Shown piece after piece: positions 51,201-52,920 of a stretch of DNA of 64,000 nt. A program made the position numbers and the translations under genes. Under the pieces are notes generated by a model that did no database searches, was not told the origin of the DNA, and worked only from the letters and a program-made list of their open reading frames with translations. Origin of the DNA: Pullichristensenella sp002068815 (lineage in GTDB: Bacteria; Bacillota; Clostridia; Christensenellales; Aristaeellaceae). The stretch is from the NCBI GenBank assembly GCA_040772885.1, contig JAXGXF010000004.1:1-64000 (forward strand), read 5' to 3'. Each line of letters opens with the position of its first letter. Position 1 is the stretch's first letter.

Positions 51201-52784
51201 GCGTTCGACCCGGTTGACTTGAAAGCGAAGGCGGCCGAGGACGAGGCGGATGGGCTTTCCGACATCTACGAGGCGAGCCTGCTGAACATGCTCGCGCGCG
51301 CCACGGACGCGGCGAGCCGGAACACCATCGACGCGGCCGGCGACCTGCTGATCGTATCGGGCGGCAGCGTCGGGCAGACCGGACACGCGCTGTCGATGAA
51401 GGTCGGCGGCCTGGCGACGATCCGCCAGACCTGGGCGCCCGCGAACGAGCTGTCGATCGCGAGCGGCGGGGACATCACGCTCTCCGGCATCGACGTCGGC
51501 GGAAACGCGTCCGTGATCTCGCTCGGGAGCATCCGGATCGCGCCCGGCAAGACGGTCAAGGCGCAGGCAACGAGCCTGTTCTCGATGTTCGGCGACGTCG
51601 GAACCTCGACGAACCCGATCGTCGCAAAGGTCCGCAGCATCAGCGCGGCCGGCGTGAACGTCTATCTCAAGAGCGACGGCGCGATGACCATCGACACCAT
51701 CATCGCGAAGAACCTGGCCAGCATCGCCTCCGGCGGCGCCGTGTCCGGCGTGGCGCGCGCGGCAGGCGACCTGAGCCCGCACATCTCGGCCGCGAAGCTC
51801 GTGATGTACGCGAAGCGGGACATCGGATCGCCCGCCAACCTGCTCAAGCTCGACGTGGGCGCGCTCACGATGGTCGGCGACGACATATCGCTCAACAACA
51901 TCTCCGGCACGCTGACCATACAGCGGCTGCGCGGCGACCGCGTGCTGCTCTACGCGCTGGGCAACGTCATGGGCGGCGTCGTCCGCGCGAACCGGCTGCG
52001 GATTTCCGCCTACGGCTCGGTGGGGAAGAAGGGCAATCCGCTGCGCATCTGGGTGCCCGGCAGCGTCCGCATCACCTCGACGCTCGGCCACGTGTACTAC
52101 GTCAACCTCTACGAACCCCCGGTCGTCGACGTGCAGGTGCTCTACATGCTCAGGTTCCCGGTCACGCTGAACATCGGCGGCGTCCCGCTCAGGTTCACGC
52201 TCTACATCTCGGTCGCCGTCGGGACGAACACATTCTCGGTGCTGGGCGCGTGGCTCATGATGGAGGAGACCCCCGAGGCGGTCGCGGCGATACTCGAACA
52301 GCTCAAGGCGCTCGGCGTCGCGAATGTGCCGGTCGCCTGCGTGGGCGCGCTGCCCGGGTTTGCCGAGGCGCTCGCGCAGGAATTCCCCGGCGCGGTGCTC
52401 GAAAACAGCGTGCTCGCGTGGGTCATACAGGCCGCGCTCGGGGCGGACATCGAGGACATCGAGCCTCTGCTTTCGGACCTGGAGCGGATTTTGACGGCGG
52501 AGGACGCCGAGGCGGGCATGTTGGAGATCGCGCGGTTCGCCGAGCTCTGGGGCGAGAAGTACCCGGAAATCGCGGCGCAGATCGCCGGCGATTGGCCGGA
52601 AACGAGCGACTTTTTCGCCGATCCCGCGGCGCACAGGAAGGTCGCCTACCGGCTCGGCGAGCTCGCCCGGTTTATCGTCGCCGTGAAGGAGGTCCTCGAG
52701 CGCGAGGAGGGCTTCTCGTCGGAAGAGGAGCTGATGGACGCGCTCGAACCGGTGTTCTTGCGGAGCTTCCTGCCGCAGGGATGA
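21297..52784 (+). CDS. Giant secreted adhesin-like beta-helix protein (~10,495 residues)
   Basis: This is a single intact frame of about 31.5 kb, with mass roughly 1 MDa by my estimate. The start is ATG 21297, with GGAGGAG 6 nt upstream. Order: basic N-terminus and hydrophobic segment (residues ~20-40) with a possible VASA cleavage site at ~47; (E/Q)QPGDT-type linker (86-277); a domain with RTX-like GGAGDD motifs (~300-800); long Ala/Gly/Val repeats in the style of filamentous (LktA/FhaB-like) adhesins (~1,270-5,900); a non-repetitive island (~6,550-7,220); tighter repeats (~7,220-9,185); and a C-terminal part with a coiled coil at ~9,900-9,970. Cysteine is very rare. No LPxTG, SLH, dockerin or TPS domain is seen. 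A surface fibre or adhesin is the best reading. The binding partner is unknown. Confidence 0.9.
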   Translation: MRSKSRFENGSKRRRQWRRNLVMGLMLFALAFSMLAAIVETGSVASASSMDEQQETLSTDGGSPASSGENSGSGSSGAPELPKDTEQPGDTEQPGDTQQPGDTQQPGDTQQPGDTQQPGDTEQPGDTEQPGDTEQPGDTQQPGNTEQPGDTQQSGDTQQPGDTQQPGDTEQPGDTERPEDTQQPGNTEQPEDTQRPGNTEQPGETPQPSATPQPSETPRPSEIPQPEATGQPEATGQPEATEQPEATEQPEATEQPEATEQPEETPLPEESEQPEETDPTDPAEAEEPADIEIPEVELPGAELPMAMASTLSSPEISTMSAGDVVGQDDTVEAYAIPAGSAYIREATGVLTYKNSADGNAIQNALRDALTTAWGSADRIATIVVTNGTYKSGITLSTEDSMMNSLLTEIFGSVESAAGVKLRIVAEDALTSTGDITANSAGGVHVDGSIKISGIDVVLAGLYFSTKGMVEVKNADTFSYYGTKLDDDVEIKVSNVKKSVKVDMGEGDDRATVKVKQAPTVSAEMNVTEDMGGTAKSIFESLTSFRLDEIAGMTPGLQAAIEAFIASLDSSITDLVLETTLDVDILGGAGDDEIEIKHINGTDLSFETIENEDNETIFKYVFSLDLSKVDTTVDAGNGSDKITATGAMELTYGRQIVSSLMDHVVDEFDLAGSSLHLIGGAGDDVLTVDTTAAFPSFRGVAIDVSGGLGFDRLHLTGKLDTGVDAESRITGTASALTLEALAEIKFLADSEEETIIPFTQRLAVAVADMEAFTDQLVNKNTIALSGVAAGTLAKSFTNYTLDATSAVDYTSNLIVPTGMLFTNIVADGGDSLTVTKLVAPGFNLLLLGGEVTINGQITGKNVLINSVVEDQPVDDLEQSVIEDDLSEEEGDNIEVGLYKHNGSAKITIASGANIQATQAIDILALLTLNKPFLPSGDLFNPLTFKLGEVKVDIQGTLNAAGSLSANAVYKATVEATSGMLKAICPLAIGAVTGDTRLTVGGSAILSSSYGVRLGATSDIYIASEAMSGPMKFSIALAVVESDTHVLIGGNASVTANADVRMRALSTVHTEVAATGKLSDIIAVEPQSGIFLAGTFVDQSTSATVTGSAIVVSGAAMTLGSASKVFTQTTAVSIPAGKSTMNFSMFSVVPFVEKMLKVEKAPNQSMFGKIVSKVTGSNSLGNKFKDATKSAVPEESSVTQVMGAAALAYVSNQNAALVDTTGGLSSVGALGVLAHAVTVSDLRADGSLYKTPPIVPGAPGTTPEPEPDNAVGVGIGIGITNHENSAKIAKGSIVSRGLNVEADSRRITSSILSKSGHIPKSADFGLGGAVTVHVLIVKNESLIGSGAAYTISGGSVSAISTGNGFFTTAADASGKRQTPGINFEGFTLPFAPIAGSPEGSVGIGAGIAVSVTGVDILATVEDGVHFGSATLDSATVKAQFVGTETVHAAAGAAGGKSIVPVLALTVSGVCVESYLGTSTRVIKTSGDVSVTASNKIERTIGADASAAGGSVGVGAAFGVSILNDSAEATLKRSVNADNVFVEASSISRLKTNVKASANGVTPASSPTAGQTTPSGTKQTDYDNMVKNGDYPLDPNGDDMRSLFDEGQADKMADKNTQTASNMANSAGTKNVNATAMSGMSANRPKAETSEGSIQVAACLALNIMKNRSQATIGDVLDVTAAREVRVRSVGDTDAVIAANAKATNSTTGVGVAVSINFVRYENIARIGTSRITGAKLLVEADIVEAENKKSVEKLIENLLSYLGTTEGTQMLMDALVEAKGQESLDALLIENGGTDYDALTADQKEAVKQAVIRALIEQLKSGQRFDTANALMGELIDSVIGSLGEILKDPEFILELAMGASDPSVQSGIAELMTKGKAVASQLFDTVTLMLANKFGNPGELDGIGCLISTTAISGVGASNVGVAGSAAIAVVNGATEASVASRTSTPSTDDIKVSGDAAVRARSAQKVYTTSTGSADAFGNAVKDPQTAGTSVGVGAAAAITTVDVSVNATVGSHRKLSASTLEIYSESHSDIDSVSVAGSDPIARREEVAVIPIGAGEPPRTPMNNTTTKDISVDASVALAVITTDVLAAVLENTAITTTGLNTVNSGTKLDTGADELVNFLLRAYQRGQTRSSASGFAAGGKAAIGAAVAANVAISDVRAKFAGTGAVAGIAKITALTSNEDEAHALATVVGASLDRYFDRLRQALQMISQGSQAPVGTINNMVNGKINQVYGKTGGVLKRVPFSTKLFELIGLQAPAAPSSPTASGAATGNAGQGATGQPMDQSATQSQSINVAAAVGANITNHKATAEMTGTLTAKEIEVSAEDRSNFRTLGSGATVTLPTDLNANNIALGVAVSVNKNKAESKVSGTLTATGSGAIKVKSTTTANMDGAYRGLLGAQAIACSVAGLGGKVGLAGAAAVIVANAKSIVEIASTAVLTGGAITVSATDQSKLAVRAGAVSATGASVGVGASFAVIYAENVTRATIAGGARINGASLKLEAKKQRVDLTDYQFPLGLTTLFTVGAAEDKMGLVNIRTEGGYLYGYGIDVTLGIDDVLKILDMMNFLASANYYAEAIAGSTVGSPTSNLALAGSVATLISNNETVAEVGDGAVITLNGGSFDMDAGTDTVARLIGGAVAATTGNTGVGVNIAALIDQDVVRASIGAGAKIVATGDITIDAKAKSDTWAATVAAAVATGTGPSVGGNLNAIFTGNKVWAGALGADGLTAGGEQLTAGGDIRIAAENESKLTLIAASLGAGSGVAVGGTVAMVVATNSTRAAVGSGAVLTAGKGAAVSAKSSETMLNILASLSGSNANVAAAGTLGVLVSQSVTEASVGSNAKVTAAHGSVQVSAEGNVKQVVAMGAVAGSMGGAAVGGTVNVGVFDHKVLAKVGDCAELRAQDRKGGNNVVVSAKAHNETLLITFAGAASAASAAVAGAIPVVVSSSEVLSDIGPHAVVEAGDSIAVSARADTELYNIAGSVAGSVAAAGAGATLSTLVIANSVEANVHDYVEMIAHAMLEDAVLPAGVELPGRDTRFRGILVSATAKTRLAMISGSGALSAGSAAVAGVINTLVLKNKVKAAVGNHVALASGRESSTESSAKTGDGKVLVESDDDSHIYNLAGGLSASSGVGVGATIVAMVYDKEVSATVGDGGILLATVDAAVQATSKDEVILLALSFAFAGNASVAVGASALVFENDVLARLGGRVVSAGAVKVYAKGETKMGNYAVGAAGGGTASVMPIAIVTYFDGTTRAIVGAAADIDAVGSVTVSADSKEDIASDAAGFGASGTASVSGTVDVILSKQKTVAMTESGVQIDAKGFFAYAADDFKLTGVVVTAAVSGTAGVAISALVAVLHNTTSAIVGSSNRITTSLESAEVKADSKRDITSYAGTVAAGQAGVGGTLMAVVAGGKMKQDAADELTKSFSPADLLALVFENAHGSASEYEADDADDMLGGDGDRQSQTHVGNGTGGYKDGDVTGETGLETGEDADNSGANAPGADSEFSTDGDLDDASGLGSAKPIYAPLDATIAIVGANTAITSANAIYVTANDQLGADLIAGTITGGVYAAVGAGIAVAVLYSNVEAKVEDGAQLSAPGEIKIAASAGTTPVADTDTSRTGALENSFSKSSNNVIDLTKRSIRAISITGGGAIVGVSVALASINVLSTVTAALEGDVLKADSLNVSATCDYQSVLAATLAASVGGVAVGASVAAAVFDAAVEASIRGNAAISQAKDVMVSSKFVADPVAGAGAFAAGGTSVNGAVALVINLTRVDTYIGRGVTINRHDANSVTAGAEVKTTPRAYVLSIAISTGGVAVGASAAVSVVRPTVLTYIGSTPAGHSEKPGSNAAGGSVKAAVVKVQNKVESLVRTLIASLGAGGVSVNGSALFSFNATEAVASLNRANVTADNFDIVAYMNAASRALVVAGSVGGTAIGVTVCYAGLTASNVAAVDESTLTVVNIANIGAGKEAPCAFAAEAVAVAGNAGLITVGLNTAIADNDAQNTARIAGGTVSAGELNVQAAAAATAEAKVRGVAVGGISVAGTFVLSLERARQRALIEGGSVAVGALNVKSSLNNAAGDSSKAKIETGGGGVIGLVASMALAYGRASSVAVVKADLLNVTGDLLVGSYGYQQVSVDIANLADSSYYAAAVMVGLAYAQGEFAAGLTVPNGSAEKDAIVRSAVVEAVYNASAASLVTPSAAGVSVNAAGVKVNTAVALVSVKASAFIDGAGTLGAQQDVTVQAKGTASSVAQVRSPEYQAGVATIAVNAMVSKLAAVQKAYILGTRITDARSVKVLSEFNNDKTSGAVAKLNANGGTKTVGVLDIRANIAVAIADSQSYAFVAGSALGAGSLEVKSDASSIASAKVETASFSGSYASVGMNALFAYANGSYGAYVATAGAEMSPGGVTVNSNSTAKAEADTAQGVLSASFDYYSAKMNLAVAVTGMRAESAVLGDLTVLTARGLLTSEDLAASGVSGAGGRLTTVGDVSVNADGVATAAASVALVNFSVGAFNVGANVLISKLTAAQRAYLSGASITGRNVSVKSTLNDGTVPAAKATLSGNRVSVTLVGAKAHTVTAIANASNTSGVEDSAIALTGVLEVFAKGSTWALATVDQGANAGVATVGLIVTYAEAGGETKAYIDAADAKSVKAGSIAVEAIHVAKAEAATTRASGGVQVTVVSGDNNTARATTTDHTTAAILGAGGVEAGTVNVRATGTGVALAEVQSPVGSLGGVSIATNVVTATTDSIQKAYIACGSISADTVTVTSNYNGNAHGANEGGATARLRGTGTGGSLTFVGVDANKAEAAMNATSHAYIDGTNILKGAITIQSTDTSFAYAYVEQSGSGYVSFGATYVEAYANGDFAAYLDAEGASVSCSSLAIVTTYAANATARTTQSTGIVDASLISGKANSATANVFTWINSAVTGRKGTGVADATVITGDLTVTATGTAVALAEVDHPAQTLTGVSVAANILNAALMATQTAYISNANIKAANITVTSNFNKDAADAGVGGAKAVLRGTGRGVGVTLVGTDVNTANATSESSNWACVMGTYIVPGTGGVSIQSSGTSLATATVEQNSGAGLATFGITVVKANANGSFQAYLNSNGVTVSAASLNVTTTYAAKAVAETTQSSGGGVKASAASGEVNLAEAKVGTSAGASVHGGIVDGAISGAVAITGKVSVKADGTAHALASVQVPNIELTAIDIAANVITAELSAGHTARIMNVNLAAGEVSVLSEFNKGKTDGATATMAGASTGTGVALVEACVNTATATANSSALAYVEGAVVTCTKLTVNTDATSHALATTMNGANVGFAGFGVVVVEANGKGIFNAYLSNSNVGAGSGAIEVKVVFTSSAKAESSQPTRGAVEIVGVSVNGNKATATTETASGAYISLGSVSTNGSLTVLVDGTSTADAKITGATVELTVVKIAVNIVKAAVKGSLSAYISKAGVAANSVSVKAKLNTADETGAKAQVGSNGTGANTSVTLLGGDASKADAAVTANVQSFINGASMIVSGALNVETEAKSYAYADILVPGTSISMFNASVVETTADAAGMFTAKVDSTGQATGQSIKAGSLNILVTYYATSFAATGPAGGLKAGIAAASKNKATATTGLDAQAILKGSGKVEITGDAAVQVVGRAKATALGRTYQLVISAVSISINEATAALDAMQSATVTNSGTMAIGGKLTVKSEFKREESTGYGQAKATTGGAGGGDIAILDSKTNAARATANAVVAAAITGGLITAGSVDIDAIADTESNARAQISYDITIITVGNLDALALALNTVKAYVENSTLKVAGNVSIDSSSTAVAKATCDMPGGIGIASGHTARARAFVGTPAEASLTDDEKAGLSGIVWNTAQVSTAYANGATIEAGGNISILAYNTGEGESEVKKGSTIGIGTLSKTAIPTGANYSTSAKVYGSSALTSGGSISITAQDYTWSRSVATGKSIGIIVNASTTYGKNHQTVNTAVEVKGSVLKADLSIDILATSKAYMYAHTKADGGGTFTGTQLLAKNVLTRSTSVTIEQSSRIEADRGIIAIKAVSGTEDSITTKAEISSGGVVNFSNAKAETNVDLTTAVYIKSGVKIVDTFNTILISADGSMNNLYSKVSVDASGLGTAPQASSATVVKIAPKVDIQGISGSAASITGRVVDIRTFTSKLYIKDDTYAKGKSLGANVDAKTNLTVTIEPYIRVTYAVIKGYDKISLRSSSAPTGDDINAYAHAKIVLAAVGSGTARVDLSYANKTRTIVEAGVEMYGYDVYIGAMQPTAVADFGRVTEGFIDRNTAGDQTRSSTTECTIDSSAKFYLGGAAGGIIIDISKVGSTTVVRQIGLRQGRQHWTVTSLEIKFGALSNNVAGRLTATTNSKDFTVYGQEQVSSVTIVNNTDLDVVLGAITLDNSGYVRPVVTLNRGVTYTKSILTTSGGSPKVLVESHGSGDVKLTGLIANAAGSVRFVWTGEGSGALTCSGALSTAGGLTDIAPVWAHELEVSNAASVGSSDQPFLAFLFATTANPTVDLTADGDIYVTLTPVELKTVTGMPATYDTSKIGAVLMLNKAIAGGVNEIEFGEAIRLYQIAGSSVISICPPGTLQYMTDVLVNLTQNVVLSNLGALSRYMIGSDPFTGLSVYQLPNGTVFYTAEDGSVLRVVENGLDIPVGDFQFTVTDGTVTKVRLAAGVSVDVTTGKLIIESGYTFTALLEAISGAWIMNNRGKGVNQFTFVYGYGDDGAALESTLALWKTVGTLEHYFLTSDKPSVSKISTPGQITYMLTYDTDSRVLSAWQIVQDSQEIVEQDPRNDLYVIPFFGIDGLYLVYDPDEDTIEYGIKAGETMLTKPLAYETYNGVYILPKGMVVEYLSTTGVLDRDYFFTLEELENPAHRAKLSCAIARPASLTVGKAPGKSYYHVGFDSESGYNIEFTGPISGATLREVTLPTNNLKNGQGYRVTPGLYVHKDGTVVTFRTTRVSNESALNYGQYIVFTRTNGKAVFTAACGIVSGKVTYTSDWVVLAGLNNASGTSSFAPKVTINATDSGSGSAQRVMLENLTGEEEGGISVDAQGRYYRKVSGAWVEITGVTTSTESGKSCVIDELTGATGKCDITTVTVGTYLTIVTTALADGSGIVDIVFTLADGTKVYMNGKVTVPDSAIGNQHAEEVEQTTYRIGTVAGADVRIAMPDPKGTIQDGRPSADANTITATNNLELVAHSSRSIGTDGGPLSVDVGGKILLKDYEDEALRTIITDTYLEVLEGDITFDADILIQGAKLTVVAKAGSVIFQGIEVEGLSESDKAELTITASGNITGKVLSVTLGGIDLSAGGDIRVKRDGIGLPKPSLTGEDGSVVKVTAGGSATLGDTELDDCPLTVKATAGGIEIGKLTADNGSNISLTAGGAISTAKVSLTKSTLTATTSGGPITLGNVTAAEGSDIMLDASEGITAGDIDLDDSPLRAAAHSSSSAIALGDVTAENESDVMLEASAIGAGDMLLSESKLTAKAMGGGATFGSVTASTHSDILIEAKGSIAMGDISLTGNPLTAKSQDGGVAAGKLTATGESPVLLEANGEVAAGGSVTAGDISLDGSTLTVGCKYGSITLGAVKSGKDVTLSAGGGIEAGDITLTGGIFGATVGTGSIKLGAVKSDRDVTLSAGGGIETGDITLTGGVFSATAGTGGIKLGAVKSDKDVTLSAGGGIETGDVEMDGSKFTATASGGNIKLGAVKSNKDVTLSAGGGIEAGDITLTGSIFRATAGASGSIKLGAVKSDEDVVLSAGGGIEAGNVEADGSKFTATASGGNVKLGTAKGINKSEIVLTASNGVETGAVTLVGASTLNAIGTNGTVKLGDVSATGGSVTLNAKGAIQVGGASVSANTFTAKSQSGSVALGALTALDKSTVKLETLAVNMGISLNTVIAKGESRVELSSGAGITAKDIDLEKSVLIANANGGIVLDGLTAKIAGSDVQLTAAGPVTAKDVLLDACPLRITSTAGSITLGNVTAKKVLSLVELKAFTIIIAKIVDLESGPFTAIAQGNRIELGNVTARGAQVTLTAAAGTVKAGDVVLTPGRLTITAGVVLQLGKLTATGSVANPAVVSLTAAGITALDVDLTDCSLDATATNDIIGFGNVTARSKSDVTLTANAAAGKITLGNLTVLGPKATLATTGEIVVKDVVLGHGLLQATAGADITLGAVSAADVSSAVLDAIGNILMKGVGLAQSSLDATAGGGIETDELMAGASTLNITAKTGNILVESIGAGNGAVVKLIAGVTPGLGGNIVAGGDVSLNVGTLVVTANNGSIALGPVTGIGKSSVTLTAGTHIAAGGATLDDSGFGATAASIALGAVKASKGSTAALAATGYIAVTGSVTVEELSTFSATAGTGSISLGAVSVSKGSGATLNAGGDILVSGSVSLSEVGTLNATAANGNIAMGAVNAVHASTLTLKALVAGASITLASVTANSFSTVTLEALGANGSISLGNVTAGGVVTLKAGGNIGTEAVTLNGGTLGATATAGNITLGIPTVSVISLDAGTLNATATAGNIALVAVSGIAKSKVTLIAGGKVTGGDVTINDSSFSATTTGGITLGIVDARNGAVVALTAGNNNIVVNGSVTLAASTLTGTVANGSILMGAVTATALSTITLDAPFSKAAIALGNVTLIGSTATLTSGGSIRMEIVSLDASTLTATATTGSMALTTVSGLAKSTAKLTARTNITASDLTLNDSSFGATTTIGGITLGIVDARDGSAVTLKAGTVSGSGGDILTGNVLLIASTIDATAINGSVTLGTLNSSGSNSKVTLGAKTGIKANDVTLDQTPLTATAGGGITLGIVEASGVSIATLSAGGNILTGNVLLIASTLDATSTNGTITLGTLTANSGSTVILNANAAAGNIALDDVSANSSSATLKAGNGIGMGDVLLIASTLDAAATAGSLTLDLLTANTGSGAILYAGTDIGMDDVTLDASTLTANATAGNIALLTVSGTAKSKFTLIAGGDIAAGDLTLNDSSFSATTTIGNITLSIVDARNGSAVTLKAGTVSGSGGDILTGNVLLVASKFEANATAGSLTLGLLTANTGSGAMLCAGTDIGVGDVALDASTLTTTAGEGSLTLGLLTLTDHSSASLTALGDIGVKTVALDRSTLTAIAGGDIAADDITALSSALTFTADGDIAFPNLTSAAGTIAMTAGGRVAFNRADLGGSAVKIATWNDDDASTSGDITFDIAEGIDTALELLANGGGLFGIDGASYLFLRGASSLKLSALGDIGRADRRLIVDIPAEITLRVAAVDNYYIDSVELVGETKFARTRPAVNIGGGRDAGGMNREGDWLKDGGSDALYPALDAQTPEELAAWIAARSARDAWTGLITEQALRDMIRSGAIAKSALKSLLVTTAFPEKNFNTAYGNKQYDVLASMLKAVLGVAPPDPAAPPATPVKYVADQQALGWLAAAIGKGAVADLGTVIHDSMKQDDLEALLEKAWMLADYAGRLADKPEDPAARAFCMEIGESLGEGHVRNAGDIAIVQIAGDLTAADIHSARGDVSLTAELGSILGASSPVANVRGTHITLNAHGSIGSAAQPLTTEQQNTRTALVGNIVEPTTGSDGKYAFTLVRRPVLDALGQPVLDKLGQPLYTWNIEVEVVYDWLRAPHTEEETRLDAAAGGDLFIRELTGGMGIGILSAGGDVGLHAPGSLLDVRGSDEAALNLAAGGDASLTSETGTIGLKDGYLDIDVGGVVTAAAAGDINLNDMADLALVADSTSGQVNADAVGKLTLSNTAGNLVIGPIHAGGDIEITAQGSILPGDRLGRAEQVKGRSIAMSALGGTIGTAAAPMLVDTDAADGGTLSIDAAGTAYVRELTGDVLLKELKSGASATLIVPGSVFDANEPIWDEVAQKLLETNRLYGAYREKATIAQVLRAYADEFLAVLTAASGKVTALQQALADLGTGMAALQAQIDALAGDPEKAAELKLLTGQLAGLKNQATALTGRLDAALVSQASAQAAFDPVDLKAKAAEDEADGLSDIYEASLLNMLARATDAASRNTIDAAGDLLIVSGGSVGQTGHALSMKVGGLATIRQTWAPANELSIASGGDITLSGIDVGGNASVISLGSIRIAPGKTVKAQATSLFSMFGDVGTSTNPIVAKVRSISAAGVNVYLKSDGAMTIDTIIAKNLASIASGGAVSGVARAAGDLSPHISAAKLVMYAKRDIGSPANLLKLDVGALTMVGDDISLNNISGTLTIQRLRGDRVLLYALGNVMGGVVRANRLRISAYGSVGKKGNPLRIWVPGSVRITSTLGHVYYVNLYEPPVVDVQVLYMLRFPVTLNIGGVPLRFTLYISVAVGTNTFSVLGAWLMMEETPEAVAAILEQLKALGVANVPVACVGALPGFAEALAQEFPGAVLENSVLAWVIQAALGADIEDIEPLLSDLERILTAEDAEAGMLEIARFAELWGEKYPEIAAQIAGDWPETSDFFADPAAHRKVAYRLGELARFIVAVKEVLEREEGFSSEEELMDALEPVFLRSFLPQG
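21552..22127 (+). repeat. 18-nt tandem repeat encoding a Pro-rich hexapeptide linker
   Basis: About 32 hexapeptides run from residue 86 to 277, first (E/Q)QPGDT, then a short PQPS(A/E)T stretch, then (G/E)QPEAT. Such Pro/Glu/Thr repeats typically span the cell wall. The blocks are partly homogenised by subtype, which suggests expansion by slippage or unequal exchange. Confidence 0.85.
23052..23360 (+). other. RTX-like calcium-binding motifs in the giant protein
   Basis: GGAGDDEIE at residues 586-594 and GGAGDDVLT at ~678-686 fit the RTX nonapeptide GGxGxDxUx, and DAGNGSDKI lies between them. They are spaced rather than tandem, so any calcium-binding beta-roll would be small. Confidence 0.45.
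25100..39000 (+). other. First repeat region of the giant protein (adhesin-type modules)
   Basis: Modules of very roughly 60-100 residues recur: a strand set such as GDITIDAKAKSDTW, an Ala-rich turn, a (S/T)VGVGA(A/S)-type strand, then N(S/E)..A.VG.GA and a new GD/GS start. Helical or acidic inserts break the pattern at residues ~1,740-1,900 and ~3,440-3,520 (a run of Asp, Gly and Glu). The pattern resembles the leukotoxin LktA-type filamentous adhesins, by recalled motifs. Confidence 0.6.
40940..42950 (+). other. Non-repetitive island within the giant protein
   Basis: Residues ~6,550-7,220 lack the repeat pattern. They are richer in Tyr, Trp, Phe and Glu (FTFVYGYGDDG, DLYVIPFFGIDGLYLVYD) and look like folded globular domains inserted in the stalk. 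I recognise no family. A binding or enzymatic head is possible. Confidence 0.5.
44031..44633 (+). repeat. Five near-identical 120-nt tandem repeats
   Basis: Units start at 44031, 44151, 44271, 44391 and 44514 (the fourth is 123 nt). Each encodes IxLGAVKSxxDVxLSAGGGIE followed by a variable half that alternates between GDITLTG and DGSKFTATASGG types. Confidence 0.85.
47371..47538 (+). repeat. 168-bp dispersed repeat, copy A
   Basis: It matches 48214-48381 at all but 11 of 168 positions, without gaps, 843 bp apart. A more diverged relative begins near 46920. Confidence 0.8.
48214..48381 (+). repeat. 168-bp dispersed repeat, copy B
   Basis: This is the partner of 47371-47538. Most of the differences lie in the first 90 nt, and the last 75 nt differ at only two positions. 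Confidence 0.8.
50994..51210 (+). other. Coiled-coil segment in the C-terminal part of the giant protein
   Basis: Residues ~9,900-9,972 (KVTALQQALADLGTGMAALQ and following) show heptad-like Leu/Ala spacing with Gln, Lys and Asp, unlike the flanking beta-rich sequence. It could allow two or three chains to associate. Confidence 0.55.
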
Positions 52785-52796
52785 AGAACCGCGGCC

Positions 52797-52825
52797 TTGA
52801 CAGGAATTCCCGGGAAGCGTAAACT
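52797..52825 (+). promoter_or_regulatory. Promoter of the Asp-box gene
   Basis: A perfect TTGACA (52797-52802), a 17-nt spacer and TAAACT (52820-52825) lie just after the giant gene. Confidence 0.6.
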
Positions 52826-52847
52826 GATTTTGAACGGAGCGCGCATT

Positions 52848-52868
52848 GCGCCGTCCCTAGGGCGGCGC
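52848..52868 (+). terminator. Hairpin after the giant gene
   Basis: GCGCCG (52848-52853) pairs with CGGCGC (52863-52868) with inner C/G pairs, followed by TTTGTG. It may end readthrough from the giant gene or act in the leader of the next gene. Confidence 0.4.
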
Positions 52869-52920
52869 TTTGTGCGTGGGGATGGGGGCGGCGGTCGAAG
52901 GGCGAAAGGGAGGAAAAGGC

